Source: Mesorhizobium sp. M4B.F.Ca.ET.203.01.1.1 (GTDB lineage Bacteria; Pseudomonadota; Alphaproteobacteria; Rhizobiales; Rhizobiaceae). Taken from it: 64,000 nucleotides of DNA. The notes under the pieces were generated by a model. That model saw only the letters and a program-made list of their open reading frames with translations. It was not told the origin of the DNA and made no database searches. The first letter of the stretch is position 1; every line of letters starts with the position of its first letter. The position numbers and the translations under genes are program-made. Positions 55,935-64,000 of the stretch are shown piece by piece. The DNA lies in assembly GCF_004791025.1 (NCBI RefSeq), contig NZ_SRUO01000002.1, positions 434,001 through 498,000 of the forward strand, given 5' to 3'.

Positions 55935-56987
55935 GTGAGCATCACAAGAAGACTTTTGGGGAAGGCGGCGCTCGGGTTGGCTGGCGCCGCGCTGCTGATG
56001 CAGGGGACTGCGATGGCCGCTGACATGCCTGTGCCTTTCGACAAGCCGGGCGTCAAGATCGCGCTGGTTCGCTATCTCTCGACCGGCGACTTCTTCCAGG
56101 CCTATCTCTCCGGCGTCGAGGCGCAGGCCAAGGCGCTCGGCGTTGACCTGCGCGTGCTCGACAGCCGCCAGGACGCCGCCCTCCAGGCCGACATGGTCGA
56201 CCAGGCCATCGCGCTCGGCGTGCAGGGTATCATCATCCAGCACGGCCTGACGGAATCGATGAAGGATGCCGCCCAGCGCGCGGTCGATGCCGGCATCAAG
56301 GTCGTCGCCTTCGACGTCAATGTCGAGAACCCGAAGATCCCGCAGATCGAGCAGTCCGACCGCGACCTTGCCCGCCTCGCGCTGGAGCAGGCGGTCACCG
56401 ACAATGGCGACAGCTGGAAGGCCGGCTATGTCTACGTCGCCGGCATCGCGCCGCTCGACCGCCGCAACGAGACCTGGGTCGACGTCAAGAAGAAGCATGC
56501 CGGCATCGACGAGGTCGCCATGTTCGGCACGCTCGACAATCCGATTGCCAACTCGGTCGCCAACCAGGCGCGTTCGGTGCTGTCGGCGCATCCCGACATC
56601 AAGGTGATGTTCGCCCCCTATGACGAATTCGCCAAGGGCGTGAAGATCGCCGTCGACGAGGCAGGCATGAACAAGGCCATCAAGATCTATTCGGCCGACA
56701 TCTCGACCTCGGATATTTCGGCGATGCGCGAGCCTGACAGCGCCTGGGCCGCCACCGCCGCCACCAACCCGGCCGTCGTCGGCCAGGTCTCGGTCCGGGC
56801 GCTGGCGCAGCTGCTTGCCGGCGAGGATCCCGGCCACAACGTCATCGTGCCGCCGACGCTGATCACCCAGAAGGAACTCATCGACAAGGACATCAAGAAC
56901 ATGGAGGACCTGTCGGCCAAGCTGCCGCAATTCGCCCATGCCGATGTCGCCATGCCCGCCTGGATGCCCAACCCGAACGCCAAGTAG
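55935..56987 (+). CDS. Ribose-type ABC transporter substrate-binding protein
   Basis: 350 residues; a signal peptide with a twin-arginine-like ITRRLLGKAALGLAG and cleavage near AMA-AD, then a Peripla_BP_4 sugar-binding fold (DSRQDAALQADMVDQAIALG, AFDVNVEN). The GTG start follows GGAGGAAACAAA. Genomic pairing with mtnK-mtnA suggests methylthioribose as ligand; ribose-like sugars are the alternative. Confidence 0.85.
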   Translation: MSITRRLLGKAALGLAGAALLMQGTAMAADMPVPFDKPGVKIALVRYLSTGDFFQAYLSGVEAQAKALGVDLRVLDSRQDAALQADMVDQAIALGVQGIIIQHGLTESMKDAAQRAVDAGIKVVAFDVNVENPKIPQIEQSDRDLARLALEQAVTDNGDSWKAGYVYVAGIAPLDRRNETWVDVKKKHAGIDEVAMFGTLDNPIANSVANQARSVLSAHPDIKVMFAPYDEFAKGVKIAVDEAGMNKAIKIYSADISTSDISAMREPDSAWAATAATNPAVVGQVSVRALAQLLAGEDPGHNVIVPPTLITQKELIDKDIKNMEDLSAKLPQFAHADVAMPAWMPNPNAK

Positions 56988-57017
56988 TTCTGGTCTAGGC
57001 GAAAGGGGAGCCGTCGA

Positions 57018-57157
57018 CCCCCACTCCGTCGAGCTTCGCTCGACACCTCTCCCCCGATCGACGGGGGAGAGGAAAGGCGCGACCTCAATCAGATGGCACC
57101 TTCCTCTCCCTCCGGAGGGGGGAGAGGTGGCGCCGCGAAGCGGCGACGGAGTGGGGG
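57018..57157. repeat. Long imperfect inverted repeat
   Basis: The outer arms CCCCCACTCCGTCG (57018-57031) and CGACGGAGTGGGGG (57144-57157) are perfect, as are the inner arms CACCTCTCCCCC (57044-57055) and GGGGGAGAGGTG (57118-57129). The element lies between convergent genes. A related but partial sequence (GTAGCGGTCGGAGAGGGGG) lies near 6021-6050, so this is another dispersed palindromic unit that could also terminate transcription. Confidence 0.65.
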
Positions 57158-57242
57158 ACGGCGCTTCTGAAATGCGCACTCGCCGAAAAACAGGCACAAC
57201 CCAGCAAGCACGAAGACTCAGGTCGGCAGCTAAACCCAACCC

Positions 57243-58313
57243 TCAGCCCACTCTTCCGGCGCGCGCCAGCCCGTGCGCCACCAGCCGGTCGATGACCTCC
57301 GGGTAGCTGACGCCGCTTGCCGCCATCGCCTTGGCGTACATGCTGATATCGGTGAAGCCGGGAATGGTGTTGAGCTCGTTGATCAGGAACGTCATGTCCG
57401 GCATCAGGAAGAAGTCGATACGTGCCATGCCGTCGCAACCGACGGCCCTGAAGGCCCTTGCGGCCATGTCGCGCATCGCCTGCTCGACTTCCCGCGGCAG
57501 TTCGGCCGGCACGATCAATGCCGCGCCGTTCTCGTCGATATACTTGGCATTGTAGTTGTAGAAGCCGTGGCTTTCCGCCGGCACGATCTCGCCCGGCCGC
57601 GAGACGAAGAGCTTGCCCGCGGAGTCTTCCAGCACGCTGAATTCGATCTCGCGGCCACGGACGAATTCCTCCGCCAAGAGCTTGCGATCGTGCTGGAAGG
57701 CTTCCGCAAGCGCTCGATCGAATTCCTGGCTGGCATTGACCTTTGCGACGCCGACAGACGAGCCCTGCCGCGCCGGTTTGACGAAGAGCGGCAGGCCGAG
57801 CTGGTCTACCAGCACGGCAAGCGATGGCGCCGAACCTTCCTCAATAGTCACCGACCGCGCGACTGGCAGGCCGGCAGCTTTCAGCAGCCGCTTGGCGATG
57901 TCCTTGTCGAGCGCCGTTGCCGAGCCGAGAATGCCGCAACCGGCAAGCGGCACCTGCGCCACTTCCGCCAGCCCCTGCACCGCGCCGTCCTCGCCATGCA
58001 GCCCGTGCAGGACGGGAAACAGGATGTCGATATCTGGCAGCGCGTAGGGCGCGCCCTCGGCCGGGACCGCCAGCATGCGCCCGTGTCCGCCCGGCACCAG
58101 GCAAACCTCCGTGCCACTTGAAGGCGTCGCCAGCGCGCCACCCTCGAAACGGCTGAGCAGCCATTTTCCTTCGCGGGTGACGAAGATCGGAACGGCATCG
58201 TACTTCGCCGGCTCCAACGCCCGCATGACATTGGTTGCCGAGAGCACCGAAACTTCATGCTCGGCCGAACGCCCGCCAAAGAGGACGGCAATACGCAGCC
58301 TGTTCGCGGTCAC
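57243..58313 (-). CDS. ddlA: D-alanine-D-alanine ligase
   Basis: 356 residues, ATP-grasp ligase: VLFGGRSAEHEVSVLSA, LHGLHGEDGAVQG, PARQGSSVGVAKV and ELNTIPGFT with the metal-binding Glu/Asn. It joins two D-Ala for peptidoglycan. The GTG start at 58313 follows GGAG and begins exactly at the domain. It stands apart from the mur-fts cluster, so it is probably a DdlA-type paralogue. Confidence 0.9.
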   Translation of the reverse strand: MTANRLRIAVLFGGRSAEHEVSVLSATNVMRALEPAKYDAVPIFVTREGKWLLSRFEGGALATPSSGTEVCLVPGGHGRMLAVPAEGAPYALPDIDILFPVLHGLHGEDGAVQGLAEVAQVPLAGCGILGSATALDKDIAKRLLKAAGLPVARSVTIEEGSAPSLAVLVDQLGLPLFVKPARQGSSVGVAKVNASQEFDRALAEAFQHDRKLLAEEFVRGREIEFSVLEDSAGKLFVSRPGEIVPAESHGFYNYNAKYIDENGAALIVPAELPREVEQAMRDMAARAFRAVGCDGMARIDFFLMPDMTFLINELNTIPGFTDISMYAKAMAASGVSYPEVIDRLVAHGLARAGRVG

Positions 58314-58486
58314 GACTATCTCCACCTTGCGAAGCCGTTCAAGGCATAGATTGAAGCGGAATTTCGGCAACCGCTTCAGACCGGCGACAGTTTCCAGCTC
58401 GTGGCGGCGAGGTCGCTGATTGTCGAAGTCGCCGCCGGCCCTCTGAACCCCTGCATGACGGCAGGGGTTCATGGCAGGGGTTGTCG

Positions 58487-60541
58487 CTAGCGCAGCGCCG
58501 CCGCGATGTTGCCGCCGTCGACGGTCGTCACGTCGGCGGTGGTCCGGTCGGCCAGCGCCTGGTGCAGGAAGGCCTGCGCCACGTCCTCGGCCGTTACTTC
58601 CTGGCCGAGCAGATTGCCGGACATGTATTCCTTCTCCGACACGCCGCGCGCGCCCGAGCGGCTGGCGATCATGGCGTCGGTCAGAAGACCCGAGCGGATG
58701 CGGTCGGCGTTGACCGCGTTCGAGCGGATGCCCTGCGCGCCGTAGTCCAGCGCATATTGCCTGGACAAGAACAGCGTCGCCGCCTTCGGGATGCCATAGG
58801 CGCCGAACTTCGGCCCCGGGTTGATCGCCTGCTTGGACGTGTTGAACAGGAGCACGCCGCCGGTGCCCTGTTCCAGCATGATGCGCACGGCATTCTGCGC
58901 CGCCGACTGGTGGGCGAAGAAATTGAGCTCGAAGCTCTTGCGCAGCGTGGTGTCATCGAGCTCGCCGATGCGGCCTTCCCAGGCCGCGCCCGCATTGGAG
59001 ACCAGGATGTCGAGGCCGCCATAGACCGCGACCGCCCGGTCGAATGCGGCGCGCAGTTCGACGGGATTGGTGATGTCGGCGCCGACGCCGATCGAGCCGT
59101 TTCCGGCCTTCTTCGCCGCTTCCGCGGCCTTGGCCGGATCGAGGTCGACGATGACGGCATGCGCGCCATTGTCGGCGAACAGCTTCGCCGTCGCCGCGCC
59201 GATCGCGCCGGCGCCGCCGGTCACCAGCACCACCTGGCCGGTCAGCGGCTTCGGCTTGTTGGAGGCGAGCTTGGCCTGTTCCAGCGACCAGTATTCGAGC
59301 GGGAAGAGATCGGCCTTGGACAGCGGGTGGAAATGGCCGACGGCCTCGGCGCCGCGCACCGCCTCGATCCACATCTCGCCGACATCGGAGGCGATTTTTG
59401 CGTCCTTCAGCGTGCGGCCGTGGCCGAACATGCCGAGGCCCGGCACCAGCGTCAGGCGCGGCATCGGATCGAGCATGGTGCGCTTGACGTCGTCCAACGC
59501 GTCATTGGTCTGGAAATAGGCGCGGTAGTCCTTGGCGAAGGTCTCGACATGGTTGCGGATGACGGCTTTGTAGTCGCCGATCTTGTCGGCGTCCGGCGCC
59601 GGCACGGCCATCGGCCCGGTCTTGATGCGGATCGAGAGATCCGGCGTCGAGACACCGCGCCCGGCATAGTCGGCGATGCTGGCCGAGTTGATGAAATCGA
59701 CGATCGCATCCGAAGTGCGGAAGTCGCTGATCATGCGGTCGAAGCGGCCCTCGCCGCGCGCCACCGCGACGGCGCCGCGCAGCGCGGGCGCGATATCGGA
59801 CGGTCTGGCGAGCTTCGCCGGCAGCGCCGCCTTGACCGTCTTCGGCTTGCCGTTTTTGGCGACATAGTCCTCGGCGACCGTCACATGGTGGATCATCCGG
59901 TCATAGGCCTGCCTGGCGTCGTCGCCGAAGGTGAAGATGCCGTGCTTGTCGAGGATCAGGCCTTCGACGCTTGGATCGGCATCGAAGACGTCGCCCGCCG
60001 CCTTCGCCAGGTCGAAGCCTGGCATGATGTAGGGCACGTAGCCCATCTTCTCGCCGAACACTTTCCTAACCAGCGCCTTGCTGTCTTCCTGGTCGACAAT
60101 GGCGAGGACGGCGGTCGAATGCGTGTGGTCGACGAATTTGTGCGGCAGGAAGGCGTGCAGCAGCGTTTCGACCGACGGATTGGGCGAGGCGGGATCGATG
60201 AGGTTGGCGCGTTGCAGCGCCACCATGTCTTCGTCGGAAAGCCTCTCCAGCGCGCGCGCCTTGAGCAGCGCGCCCATCTTCACCGCCGGCAGGCCCTGCG
60301 GCTCGATGACGGCCATGTCCCAGCCGCTGCCCTTGACGCAGAGCACGTCCCACTCGTCGCCGACAAGATCGGTGGCCTTGATCTTGCACGACGTGTTGCC
60401 GCCGCCATGGAGCACCAGCCGCGGCTCGCCGCCGAGCAGCCGGGTCGTGTAGACGCGCAGCGCGAGGTCGCGGCCGACGCCCTTCTTGGCATAGTCGGCA
60501 ACCATCTTTTCCGCGTCGCCGTCATTCCACAGGTTCTTCAT
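58487..60541 (-). CDS. rhaD: Bifunctional rhamnulose-1-phosphate aldolase/short-chain dehydrogenase
   Basis: 684 residues in two domains. The N-terminal class II aldolase has HGGGNTSCK, FVDHTHSTAVLA and LDKHGIFTFG (zinc His residues). The C-terminal SDR, from about residue 415, has VTGGAGAIG, SNAGAAWEG and YGIPKAA (Tyr...Lys). Such fusions cleave rhamnulose 1-phosphate to lactaldehyde and dihydroxyacetone phosphate and then oxidise or reduce the aldehyde. No other rhamnose genes are adjacent. A SorC regulator sits immediately upstream. Confidence 0.85.
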   Translation of the reverse strand: MKNLWNDGDAEKMVADYAKKGVGRDLALRVYTTRLLGGEPRLVLHGGGNTSCKIKATDLVGDEWDVLCVKGSGWDMAVIEPQGLPAVKMGALLKARALERLSDEDMVALQRANLIDPASPNPSVETLLHAFLPHKFVDHTHSTAVLAIVDQEDSKALVRKVFGEKMGYVPYIMPGFDLAKAAGDVFDADPSVEGLILDKHGIFTFGDDARQAYDRMIHHVTVAEDYVAKNGKPKTVKAALPAKLARPSDIAPALRGAVAVARGEGRFDRMISDFRTSDAIVDFINSASIADYAGRGVSTPDLSIRIKTGPMAVPAPDADKIGDYKAVIRNHVETFAKDYRAYFQTNDALDDVKRTMLDPMPRLTLVPGLGMFGHGRTLKDAKIASDVGEMWIEAVRGAEAVGHFHPLSKADLFPLEYWSLEQAKLASNKPKPLTGQVVLVTGGAGAIGAATAKLFADNGAHAVIVDLDPAKAAEAAKKAGNGSIGVGADITNPVELRAAFDRAVAVYGGLDILVSNAGAAWEGRIGELDDTTLRKSFELNFFAHQSAAQNAVRIMLEQGTGGVLLFNTSKQAINPGPKFGAYGIPKAATLFLSRQYALDYGAQGIRSNAVNADRIRSGLLTDAMIASRSGARGVSEKEYMSGNLLGQEVTAEDVAQAFLHQALADRTTADVTTVDGGNIAAALR

Positions 60542-60632
60542 GTCGCTTCGTCCGCTTTCATGTCTTTGATTGCTGTGAACAGGAATGCCGCGACGCTTTG
60601 ATGACAAGGCGCCGGCGGCGAGGGTTGTTTGT

Positions 60633-61598
60633 CTAGGAGGCCTTCTTGGTCACCGCTCCGGCATGGTCCAGCAGCCGCTGCGCCACGCGCGCGCCGACAA
60701 CCAGATGCGTGCAGAGCCCGCCGGCGAGCGCGGCAAGCAGCGGCTCGAACTTGCTGTCCTCCTGCACCACCATCAGCCGCTTTTCGATGGCGCCGAGCGA
60801 GCCGAGTTCGGCGGAGATGACCCGGCGGTTGTAGCTGCAATCGAGCGCCTCGCCGGCGGCATCGATGATCTGTCCCGCGATCACGCCGGCGGCGCCGGCG
60901 TTGCGAAGCACTTCCATTTCGCTCACCGTCAGCGCGCCGCATTTGACGACATGGCTGTCGGCGTCGACGGTGCCGACTGAAAACAGCGCGAGGTTGCAAT
61001 CGCTGATGCCTGCCAGTTGCTCGCGGATCACCGGCTCGGCGCGCAGGGCCCGCGCCAGCTCTTCCGTCGACAGCACCAGCGGCGCGTAGAAGTTCAGCCC
61101 CTTGGCGTTGAGCCGCCGGGCTATTTCCATCGTGCACTGGTCGGGCCGGTAGGAATAGGGCGCCCCGAGGTTGCCGCAGAGCTGTACCACCGTCACGTCC
61201 TGCAGGTCTGCGAAGGACATGATGTCCGCGATGGTGTAGACGGTGCGGCCCCAGGCGACGCCGATGCGGTCGCCCTTCTTGACCAGCTCGAGAAAGACGC
61301 TGGCCGCGAGCACCGCGATGTCGGTCGACGGATCGACGACATAGGCGTTTTCGGGCGCGATCCAGACGGCGTCGAGCTTCAGCGCGTCTTCCAGTCGGCG
61401 CGCCAAGACGTCGTCGGTGAAAAGCTGGGTCGAGGTTGAGATGTTGACGATGCCGGTCTCGCGGGCCTTGCGCAGATACATGGCGACCGAAGCGCGCGAA
61501 ATCTTGAGCTGGTTCGCCACTTCGTCCTGGCGCAGGCCATGGGCGTAGTAGAGCCAGGCGGCCTTGTGGATAAGCTGTTCTGCCGGTCGGATCGCCAT
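60633..61598 (-). CDS. SorC-family sugar-binding transcriptional regulator
   Basis: 321 residues: helix-turn-helix (LRQDEVANQLKISRASVAMYLRKA) and SorC effector domain (IGVAWGRTVYTIADIM, QLCGNLGAPYSYRP, LFSVGTVDADSHVV). It lies 91 bp upstream of the aldolase/dehydrogenase gene in the same direction, so it probably regulates it in response to a sugar phosphate. The ATG at 61598 follows GAGGAG. Confidence 0.85.
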   Translation of the reverse strand: MAIRPAEQLIHKAAWLYYAHGLRQDEVANQLKISRASVAMYLRKARETGIVNISTSTQLFTDDVLARRLEDALKLDAVWIAPENAYVVDPSTDIAVLAASVFLELVKKGDRIGVAWGRTVYTIADIMSFADLQDVTVVQLCGNLGAPYSYRPDQCTMEIARRLNAKGLNFYAPLVLSTEELARALRAEPVIREQLAGISDCNLALFSVGTVDADSHVVKCGALTVSEMEVLRNAGAAGVIAGQIIDAAGEALDCSYNRRVISAELGSLGAIEKRLMVVQEDSKFEPLLAALAGGLCTHLVVGARVAQRLLDHAGAVTKKAS

Positions 61599-61786
61599 GC
61601 CATCTCCTCGGCTGACATTATTCACGGCTCTCGACAAAAGTCAAACCGAGCGGAGGTATGCATTTCCGTTTCACCGGCTGAATCTAGATCACCATTGTGC
61701 CAAATGCCCCCTGTCGTGGCATCGTTGGTGGTGACGCGGAGCGGAGCCTGTGATTAGAAGTCGATAAACATATTGGGGAGGATGGG

Positions 61787-63427
61787 ATGGGCAATCCCTA
61801 CGAACAGGATCTCGACAGGAATGCCGCCAACCACCAGCCGCTGACGCCGCTGACCTATCTGGAGAGGGCGGCAAAAACCTATCCCGACCATGTCGCCATC
61901 ATCCATGGCAACCAGCGCATCACCTATCGCGATTTCTGGCGTCGCTCGCTGCGGCTCGCCTCGGCGCTGGCCAAGCGCGGCATCGGCAAGGGCGATACGG
62001 TGACGGTGATGCTGTCGAACACGCCGCCGATTCTGGAGGCGCATTTCGGCGTGCCGATGACCAGGGCGGTGCTGCATTCGCTGAACACAAGGCTCGACGC
62101 CGCCGTCATCGCTTTCCAGCTCGACCACGCCGATACAAAGGTGCTGATCGTCGACCGTGAATTCTCCGGCGCGGTCAGGGAGGCGTTGTCATTGGCCAAG
62201 GCCAAGCCCTTGGTCATCGACTATGACGATCCCGACTATGCCCCCGATGCCCCCTATCCGAAGGGCGAGCGGATCGGCTCATCAGACTATGAGGAGTTCG
62301 TCGCAGGCGGCGATGAGGCTTTCGCCTGGTCGATGCCCGACGACGAGTGGGACGCCATCTCGCTCAACTACACCTCCGGCACCACCGGCAACCCCAAGGG
62401 CGTCGTCTATCACCATCGTGGCGCGGCGCTGATGGCCTATACCAACACCATTCATGCCGGCATGGCCAAGCACGCGGTCTATCTCTGGACGCTGCCGATG
62501 TTCCACTGCAACGGCTGGTGCTTTCCCTGGACGCTGGCCGTGCAGGCCGGCACCCATGTCTGCCTGCGCTGGGTGCGGGCAAAGCCGATGTATGACGCGA
62601 TCGCCGATCATGGCGTCACCCATCTCTGCGGTGCGCCGATCGTCATGTCGGTTCTGATCAACGCCAAGGCCGAGGACAAGCGTGAGTTCGCGCAAACCGT
62701 CACCTTCAACACGGCGGCCGCGCCGCCGCCGGAGGCAGTGCTGTCAGGCATGGCCGATGCCGGCTTCGCCGTCACCCATCTCTACGGCCTGACCGAGACC
62801 TACGGGCCGGCTGTCGTCAACGAATGGCACAATGAGTGGGACGAGCTGGAGAAGGGACCGCGCACGGCGAAGAAGGCGCGCCAAGGCGTGCGCTATGCTT
62901 CGCTCGAGGGCCTGACGGTGATGGATCCCGAGACGATGACGGAAACGCCGGCGGACGGCGAGACCATCGGCGAGGTCATGTTCCGCGGCAACATCGTCAT
63001 GAAGGGCTATTTGAAGAACAGGAAGGCGACTGACGAGGCCTTCGCCGGCGGCTGGTTCCACTCAGGCGATCTCGGCGTCATGCATCCGGACGGCTACATC
63101 CAGCTCAAGGATCGCTCCAAGGACATCATCATTTCCGGCGGTGAGAACATCTCCTCGATCGAGGTCGAGGATGCGCTCTACAAGCATGCAGCCGTCGCCT
63201 CCTGCGGCGTCGTTGCGAAGTCCGATGACAAATGGGGCGAGGTGCCTGTCGCCTATGTAGAGCTGAAGCCAGGCAAGAGCGCGACCGAGGCCGAGATCAT
63301 CGACCACTGCCGCACTTTGCTCGCCCGCTTCAAGGTGCCGAAGGCAGTGGTGTTTGCGGAGATCCCGAAGACCTCGACCGGGAAGATCCAGAAGTTCCGG
63401 CTGAGGGAAATGGCGAAGGGTCTCTGA
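61787..63427 (+). CDS. Acyl-CoA synthetase (AMP-binding)
   Basis: 546 residues of the ANL superfamily: P-loop NYTSGTTGNPKGVVYHHRG, YGLTETYGP, adenine/ribose-binding WFHSGDLG and C-terminal catalytic Lys in KTSTGKIQKF. It closely resembles medium/short-chain fatty acyl-CoA synthetases (AlkK/FadD-like) of proteobacteria; chain length is not deducible. GGGGAGG precedes the ATG. It is a single-gene unit followed by a dispersed repeat. Confidence 0.9.
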   Translation: MGNPYEQDLDRNAANHQPLTPLTYLERAAKTYPDHVAIIHGNQRITYRDFWRRSLRLASALAKRGIGKGDTVTVMLSNTPPILEAHFGVPMTRAVLHSLNTRLDAAVIAFQLDHADTKVLIVDREFSGAVREALSLAKAKPLVIDYDDPDYAPDAPYPKGERIGSSDYEEFVAGGDEAFAWSMPDDEWDAISLNYTSGTTGNPKGVVYHHRGAALMAYTNTIHAGMAKHAVYLWTLPMFHCNGWCFPWTLAVQAGTHVCLRWVRAKPMYDAIADHGVTHLCGAPIVMSVLINAKAEDKREFAQTVTFNTAAAPPPEAVLSGMADAGFAVTHLYGLTETYGPAVVNEWHNEWDELEKGPRTAKKARQGVRYASLEGLTVMDPETMTETPADGETIGEVMFRGNIVMKGYLKNRKATDEAFAGGWFHSGDLGVMHPDGYIQLKDRSKDIIISGGENISSIEVEDALYKHAAVASCGVVAKSDDKWGEVPVAYVELKPGKSATEAEIIDHCRTLLARFKVPKAVVFAEIPKTSTGKIQKFRLREMAKGL

Positions 63428-63430
63428 GTT

Positions 63431-63653
63431 CGTCATCCGAGGGTGAGAGCAGTCGCGGAGCGACGTCGCGGAAACCCTGGGATCCATGCCGTGACCTTGC
63501 GGCCGTGCTCCGGCGGTCGAGAATAGCCTGCACGAATCGCGGCGCTGGCAAGCTAACTGCTTGATCCGACTTTATTCTTTGGCCGACGTCACGGCATGGA
63601 TCCTAGGGTCTGCGCTGCGTCGCTTCGCTCCTTGCTTCACCCTAGGATGACGA
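63431..63653. repeat. Dispersed palindromic repeat, copy 2
   Basis: It has the same architecture as 3904-4060: outer CGTCATCC...GGATGACG and inner GGATCCATGCCGTGACC...GTCACGGCATGGATCC in inverted order, around a unique ~80-bp centre. With the promoter region after it, this explains the 370-bp gene-free stretch between the acyl-CoA synthetase and the TetR gene. Confidence 0.7.
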
Positions 63654-63753
63654 ACTCGTCGTGGGTTTCACGCTTCCTCGCTGTCACCATCTGTCACCAA
63701 TTGTACGCGTACGTCGATTCCGCGTTGACATGCCGCTCGTTTCGATTTACGAC

Positions 63754-63775
63754 TGACGAAAATTGAAATTCGTCA
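63754..63775. promoter_or_regulatory. Candidate TetR operator
   Basis: TGACGAA and TTCGTCA form a perfect 7-bp inverted repeat separated by 8 bp, 22 bp before the TetR-family start. A TTGACA box lies at 63725. Suited to autoregulation. Confidence 0.4.
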
Positions 63776-63797
63776 CTCGTTATTTGACAGAGAGCTA

Positions 63798-64000
63798 ATG
63801 TCCGAAGCCGCCCACATCGTGGCCGACCCCGCCCGCCAGGAAAACGTGACGCGCATCCTCGATTGCGCCGAGCGTCTGTTCCGGCATTACGGTTACGGCA
63901 AGACCAACGTCGCCGACATCGCCCGCGAGCTCGGCATGTCGCCGGCCAATATCTATCGCTTCTTCGCCTCCAAGGTCGAAATCCACCAGGCCGTCTGCGG
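63798..64000 (+). CDS. TetR-family regulator, N-terminal part (cut by window edge)
   Basis: The first 67 residues contain the TetR DNA-binding domain: ILDCAERLFRHYGYGKTNVADIARELGMSPANIYRFFASKVEI. The start at 63798 follows GACAGAGAG. The ligand-binding domain is outside the window. Regulators with this N-terminus frequently control adjacent efflux genes, which would lie to the right. Confidence 0.85.
   Translation, partial: MSEAAHIVADPARQENVTRILDCAERLFRHYGYGKTNVADIARELGMSPANIYRFFASKVEIHQAVC

Overview
The window is high-GC, densely packed chromosomal DNA. It most likely comes from a Rhizobiales alphaproteobacterium, and Mesorhizobium or a close relative is my best guess. The reasons are the complete erythritol-type polyol locus (eryD, ABC importer, eryA, eryB, eryC, eryR, tpiB, rpiB), a RibH2-type lumazine synthase under an FMN riboswitch, a fused rhamnulose-phosphate aldolase/dehydrogenase, and many GTG/TTG starts. 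I saw no rRNA, tRNA, CRISPR array, prophage or transposase.

Layout. 1-2.3 kb: the end of a small GTPase, a class III adenylate cyclase and a convergent HD phosphohydrolase. 2.4-4.15 kb: a decay zone with a lipoprotein gene split by an amber codon, frameshifted cupin and LysE/RhtB remnants, and a dispersed palindromic repeat. 4.2-12.6 kb: ordinary accessory genes (DJ-1/PfpI protein, LysR regulator, DOPA-dioxygenase-like protein, COG4324 peptidase, methyltransferase, SbmA/ABCD-type exporter, two glycosyltransferases). 12.6-19.6 kb: a coupled GNAT-P450 pair facing an ATP-grasp gene, then an LplT-PlsC-Aas fusion gene preceded by a 55-residue ORF and three identical-architecture operators. 19.6-23.5 kb: an IclR regulator facing an aminotransferase-SDR-SDR operon.

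23.6-31.1 kb holds the most interesting unit, a tightly coupled five-gene operon: SWIM zinc finger, DUF5691, MoxR-type AAA+ ATPase, DUF5682 (with residues suggestive of a TraB/TIKI/EreA-like hydrolase) and a vWA protein with an intact MIDAS. It has the shape of a MoxR-vWA chaperone/effector system, but no biochemical role is assigned here.

31.1-50.0 kb: an MgtC-like protein, then the polyol locus. EryD heads a long + operon: binding protein, two permeases, two unequal ATPases, EryA, a 2-hydroxyacid dehydrogenase, EryB, a class II aldolase and EryC. It ends at a bidirectional terminator facing fructose-bisphosphate aldolase. A second unit, eryR-tpiB-rpiB, meets dhaL-dhaK head-on. Together they would import a C4/C5 polyol, phosphorylate and oxidise it, and isomerise the tetrulose phosphates to erythrose 4-phosphate. 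DhaKL and the aldolase are possible side branches.

50.0-57.0 kb: FMN riboswitch-ribH2, then mtnK-mtnA (methylthioribose salvage) divergent from a ribose-type ABC transporter across a perfect palindrome that carries both -35 boxes. 57.0-64.0 kb: an inverted repeat, D-Ala-D-Ala ligase, the rhamnulose-phosphate aldolase/dehydrogenase with a SorC regulator, an acyl-CoA synthetase, a second copy of the dispersed repeat and the start of a TetR regulator cut by the window edge.
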